Part shown: piece after piece, positions 13,451-14,988 of the stretch | Numbering within the stretch: position 1 is the first letter of the stretch | Layout: every line of letters begins with the position of its first letter | Assembly (NCBI GenBank): GCA_964393865.1 | Contig: CAYMUW010000053.1 | Span: 1 to 14,988, forward strand | DNA: 14,988 nucleotides | Direction: 5' to 3' | Source: Suilimivivens sp964393865 | Lineage (GTDB): Bacteria; Bacillota; Clostridia; Lachnospirales; Lachnospiraceae | Notes under the pieces: model-generated | The model's database searches: none | What the model was told of the DNA's origin: nothing | What the model saw: only the letters and a program-made list of their open reading frames with translations | Translations under genes and position numbers: made by a program

Positions 13451-13741
13451 GTGAAATTCAATCGAAGTGTATATCAGGCATTAACAATGATAGGGCAGTT
13501 CGGAATTAACATGTTGGTCCCTGTTTTTATTTGTTCCTTTCTGGGAATGTTTCTCGACAGGAAGCTTGGGACAAACTTTCTGGTCATTGTTTTTTTCTTT
13601 GTAGGAGCTTTGGCAGGAGGGGTTAATGTTTATCGTTTTGCCAGAAGAATTTATTCCAGTGAAACGGAACGGTCGGCTTATCTGCATAAGGGCAGGCGGA
13701 AACAGGAGAGAACAGATGAAAAAAAAGATCACGGCAATTAA
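13451..13741 (+). CDS. atpZ: AtpZ/AtpI family protein, first gene of the atp operon
   Basis: A 96-residue protein with two membrane segments (about 10-34 and 43-66) and a basic, hydrophilic tail, matching the ATPase gene 1/AtpZ family found at the head of many Firmicute atp operons. Relatives are linked to ion (Mg2+ or Ca2+) movement or to assembly of the Fo ring; that role is known only for a few species. The LVPVFICSFLGMFLDRKLGT stretch carries the family's glycine and charged loop. The GTG at 13451 has GGAG at 13441-13444; the ATG at 13449 runs straight into a stop. Its last 26 bases overlap atpI, so translation is coupled. Confidence 0.85.
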   Translation: MKFNRSVYQALTMIGQFGINMLVPVFICSFLGMFLDRKLGTNFLVIVFFFVGALAGGVNVYRFARRIYSSETERSAYLHKGRRKQERTDEKKDHGN

Positions 13742-14162
13742 CAGAACGCTGTTTGAATTGGAAACAGGTATTTTACTGTTTGGCATATTGTGTCAGGTTC
13801 CCGTGCTTTGGGTGAAGGATAAGGCGGGATACAGTCTGGGATTATGGATTGGAATTGTTACTGCAATGCTGGGCGCCTTTCATATGTGGTGGTCGTTGGA
13901 CCGGGCACTTGACCTTCCCGAAAAGGCAGCAGTGAGAAGTATGAGTACCCACAATATTATCAGATATCTGGTGTTTGTGGTGGTAATCGGAGGAATTGCG
14001 GCTGCAGGGATTGCCAATCCGCTTTCAGCGTTTTTGGGCATTATGTCGCTTAAGGCGTCGGCTTATCTGCATTTTATCACTCGAAAGATCAGTGTTAAGA
14101 TTTATGGGGAAGAAATCCTTCCGCCGTTAATAGAAGAACCTGCGAATGGGCAGGATAGATAA
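13716..14162 (+). CDS. atpI: ATP synthase subunit I (AtpI-like)
   Basis: A 148-residue protein with four predicted membrane segments (about 10-28, 36-55, 81-102 and 106-126) in the form of the ATP synthase I family, a non-essential factor thought to help assemble or stabilise the c-ring. The short positive start (MKKKITAINRTLFELETG) and the hydrophilic tail after the last helix fit the family, though sequence conservation in it is low. I choose the ATG at 13716 with AGGAGAG at 13704-13710; a longer frame from 13626 lies inside atpZ and has no ribosome site. It sits between atpZ (26-base overlap) and atpB (12 bases downstream), which supports the call more than the sequence does. Confidence 0.8.
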   Translation: MKKKITAINRTLFELETGILLFGILCQVPVLWVKDKAGYSLGLWIGIVTAMLGAFHMWWSLDRALDLPEKAAVRSMSTHNIIRYLVFVVVIGGIAAAGIANPLSAFLGIMSLKASAYLHFITRKISVKIYGEEILPPLIEEPANGQDR

Positions 14163-14174
14163 GGAGGTGAAGGT

Positions 14175-14900
14175 ATGGGACAGGGAATTTTGTTATCTCA
14201 GGAGACCAGTGTGGATTTTATGATCCATGGGGTTTTTTCTTATGAGCTTTTTGGCCAGGAGGTTTGGATAACAACAACGCATGTGTGTGTATTGATTGTT
14301 ATGCTTATTATAATCGGATTTTGTATTGCGGCAAACCGTGCCATTAAACATGCTTCCGAAGTGCCAGGAGGTTTTCAGAATGTAGTAGAGCTGATCGTTG
14401 AAAAGCTTGACGGGATGATTAGCGGTGTAATGGGTGGTCAGGCTGTCAGGTTCCGGAATTATATTGGAACGATTTTCATTTTTATTTTAATCAGCAACAT
14501 ATCAGGGCTTTTGGGGCTGCGTCCGCCTACAGCGGATTACGGTGTTACCTTTGCACTGGGAATTATCACATTTACACTGATACATTTTAACAAGTTTAAA
14601 TATCAAAAGGTGTCCGGCGTACTTAAGGGGCTGTGTGACCCGTGGCCGATTTGGGCGCCGATTAACATTGTCAGTGATCTTGCAGTGCCGGTTTCACTCT
14701 CGCTTCGTCTGTTTGCCAACATTCTGTCGGGAACGGCGATCATGGCATTGATTTACGCACTGCTGTCAAAGGTGGCTATTATCTGGCCGGCAGCGCTGCA
14801 TGTGTATTTTGATTTGTTCTCGGGAGCAATTCAAACCTATGTATTTTGTATGCTGACTATGACCTATATTACAGATGCATGTAATACGGGAGAGGCATAG
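14175..14900 (+). CDS. atpB: ATP synthase Fo subunit a
   Basis: A 241-residue membrane subunit that forms the ion half-channels beside the c-ring of F-type ATP synthase. Five or more membrane helices are predicted. The essential arginine is Arg178 in VSLSLRLFANILSG, matching E. coli Arg210; LGLRPPTADYGVTFALG (113-129) and the C-terminal DLFSGAIQTYVFCMLTMTYI are also typical. Complete at both ends. The ATG at 14175 follows AAGGAGGTGA. Whether protons or sodium are used is set mainly by the c subunit, which is outside the window. No terminator or next gene is seen in the last 88 bases. Confidence 0.95.
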   Translation: MGQGILLSQETSVDFMIHGVFSYELFGQEVWITTTHVCVLIVMLIIIGFCIAANRAIKHASEVPGGFQNVVELIVEKLDGMISGVMGGQAVRFRNYIGTIFIFILISNISGLLGLRPPTADYGVTFALGIITFTLIHFNKFKYQKVSGVLKGLCDPWPIWAPINIVSDLAVPVSLSLRLFANILSGTAIMALIYALLSKVAIIWPAALHVYFDLFSGAIQTYVFCMLTMTYITDACNTGEA

Positions 14901-14988
14901 ACATCAAAAATAAAAGAATATCATGCATAAAGCAGGTAGTGTCAAGTAATCTATGAAAAAATGAGCTAAAAAAATAGGCTCGATTGAA
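14901..14988. other. Sequence after atpB to the window edge
   Basis: Eighty-eight A+T-rich bases with no ribosome site or start for atpE, which normally follows atpB closely. On the minus strand there is a perfect TTGACA -35 (plus-strand TGTCAA at 14940-14945) with GATATT 17 bases further on, pointing back into atpB. Nothing firm can be called before the sequence ends. Confidence 0.35.

Noticed and set aside
13626..13715. Longer N-terminus for atpI
   Set aside because: It lies wholly inside atpZ, lacks a ribosome site, and the ATG at 13716 has AGGAGAG at good spacing and starts a typical AtpI sequence.

Overview
The window reads as a chromosome segment of a low-to-moderate GC Firmicute, most likely a Lachnospiraceae-type Clostridia. 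The grounds are the gene set (a MecA adaptor, an AtpZ-AtpI-AtpB operon start, a DUF1858 CxxC protein, an NhaC-family antiporter, SleB/CwlD/GH18-type wall enzymes), strong AGGAGG-like ribosome binding sites and many sigma-A-like promoters. This assignment is an inference from protein likeness; no database was consulted. No tRNA, rRNA, CRISPR array or complete mobile element is visible.

Layout. 1-462: a monocistronic DUF1858 gene with its own promoter and a clean terminator. 481-2627: a dead sugar-use locus. A GH42 beta-galactosidase-like gene and a class I mannose-6-phosphate isomerase gene (minus strand, coupled by a short overlap) face a divergent AraC-type regulator gene (plus strand), and all three carry internal deletions, frameshifts or stops. 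2638-5400: two minus-strand genes with their own promoters, an NhaC-family Na+/H+ antiporter and a MecA adaptor, each ending in a hairpin terminator. 5400-5906: about 500 bases without a convincing gene but with a near-consensus plus-strand promoter and three separate predicted RNA stems, leading to a 68-residue protein of unknown function.

6296-12756: a plus-strand cell-envelope block. It holds a membrane-anchored GH18 hydrolase with stalk and SH3-like domains, a CwlD-like N-acetylmuramoyl-L-alanine amidase, a LytR-CpsA-Psr ligase-type protein, then a tsaC/sua5-rpiB pair (tRNA threonylcarbamoylation and pentose phosphate isomerisation), and a secreted hydrolase with a PcsB/CwlO-like coiled coil joined to a SleB-type catalytic domain. 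A convergent minus-strand DUF402 gene follows. 13390 to the end: the promoter and first genes of the F-type ATP synthase operon (atpZ, atpI, atpB). The operon is cut by the window edge before atpE.

How it fits together. Most of the window is housekeeping: ATP synthase, sodium/proton exchange, proteolysis adaptor, tRNA modification and wall remodelling. I see no obvious new defence or mobile system. The parts least explained by known genes are the structured 5400-5906 interval with its small downstream ORF, the palindromes next to the LCP and atp promoters, the leader hairpin of tsaC/sua5, the coordinated decay of the sugar locus, and the unusual coiled-coil plus SleB domain pairing.
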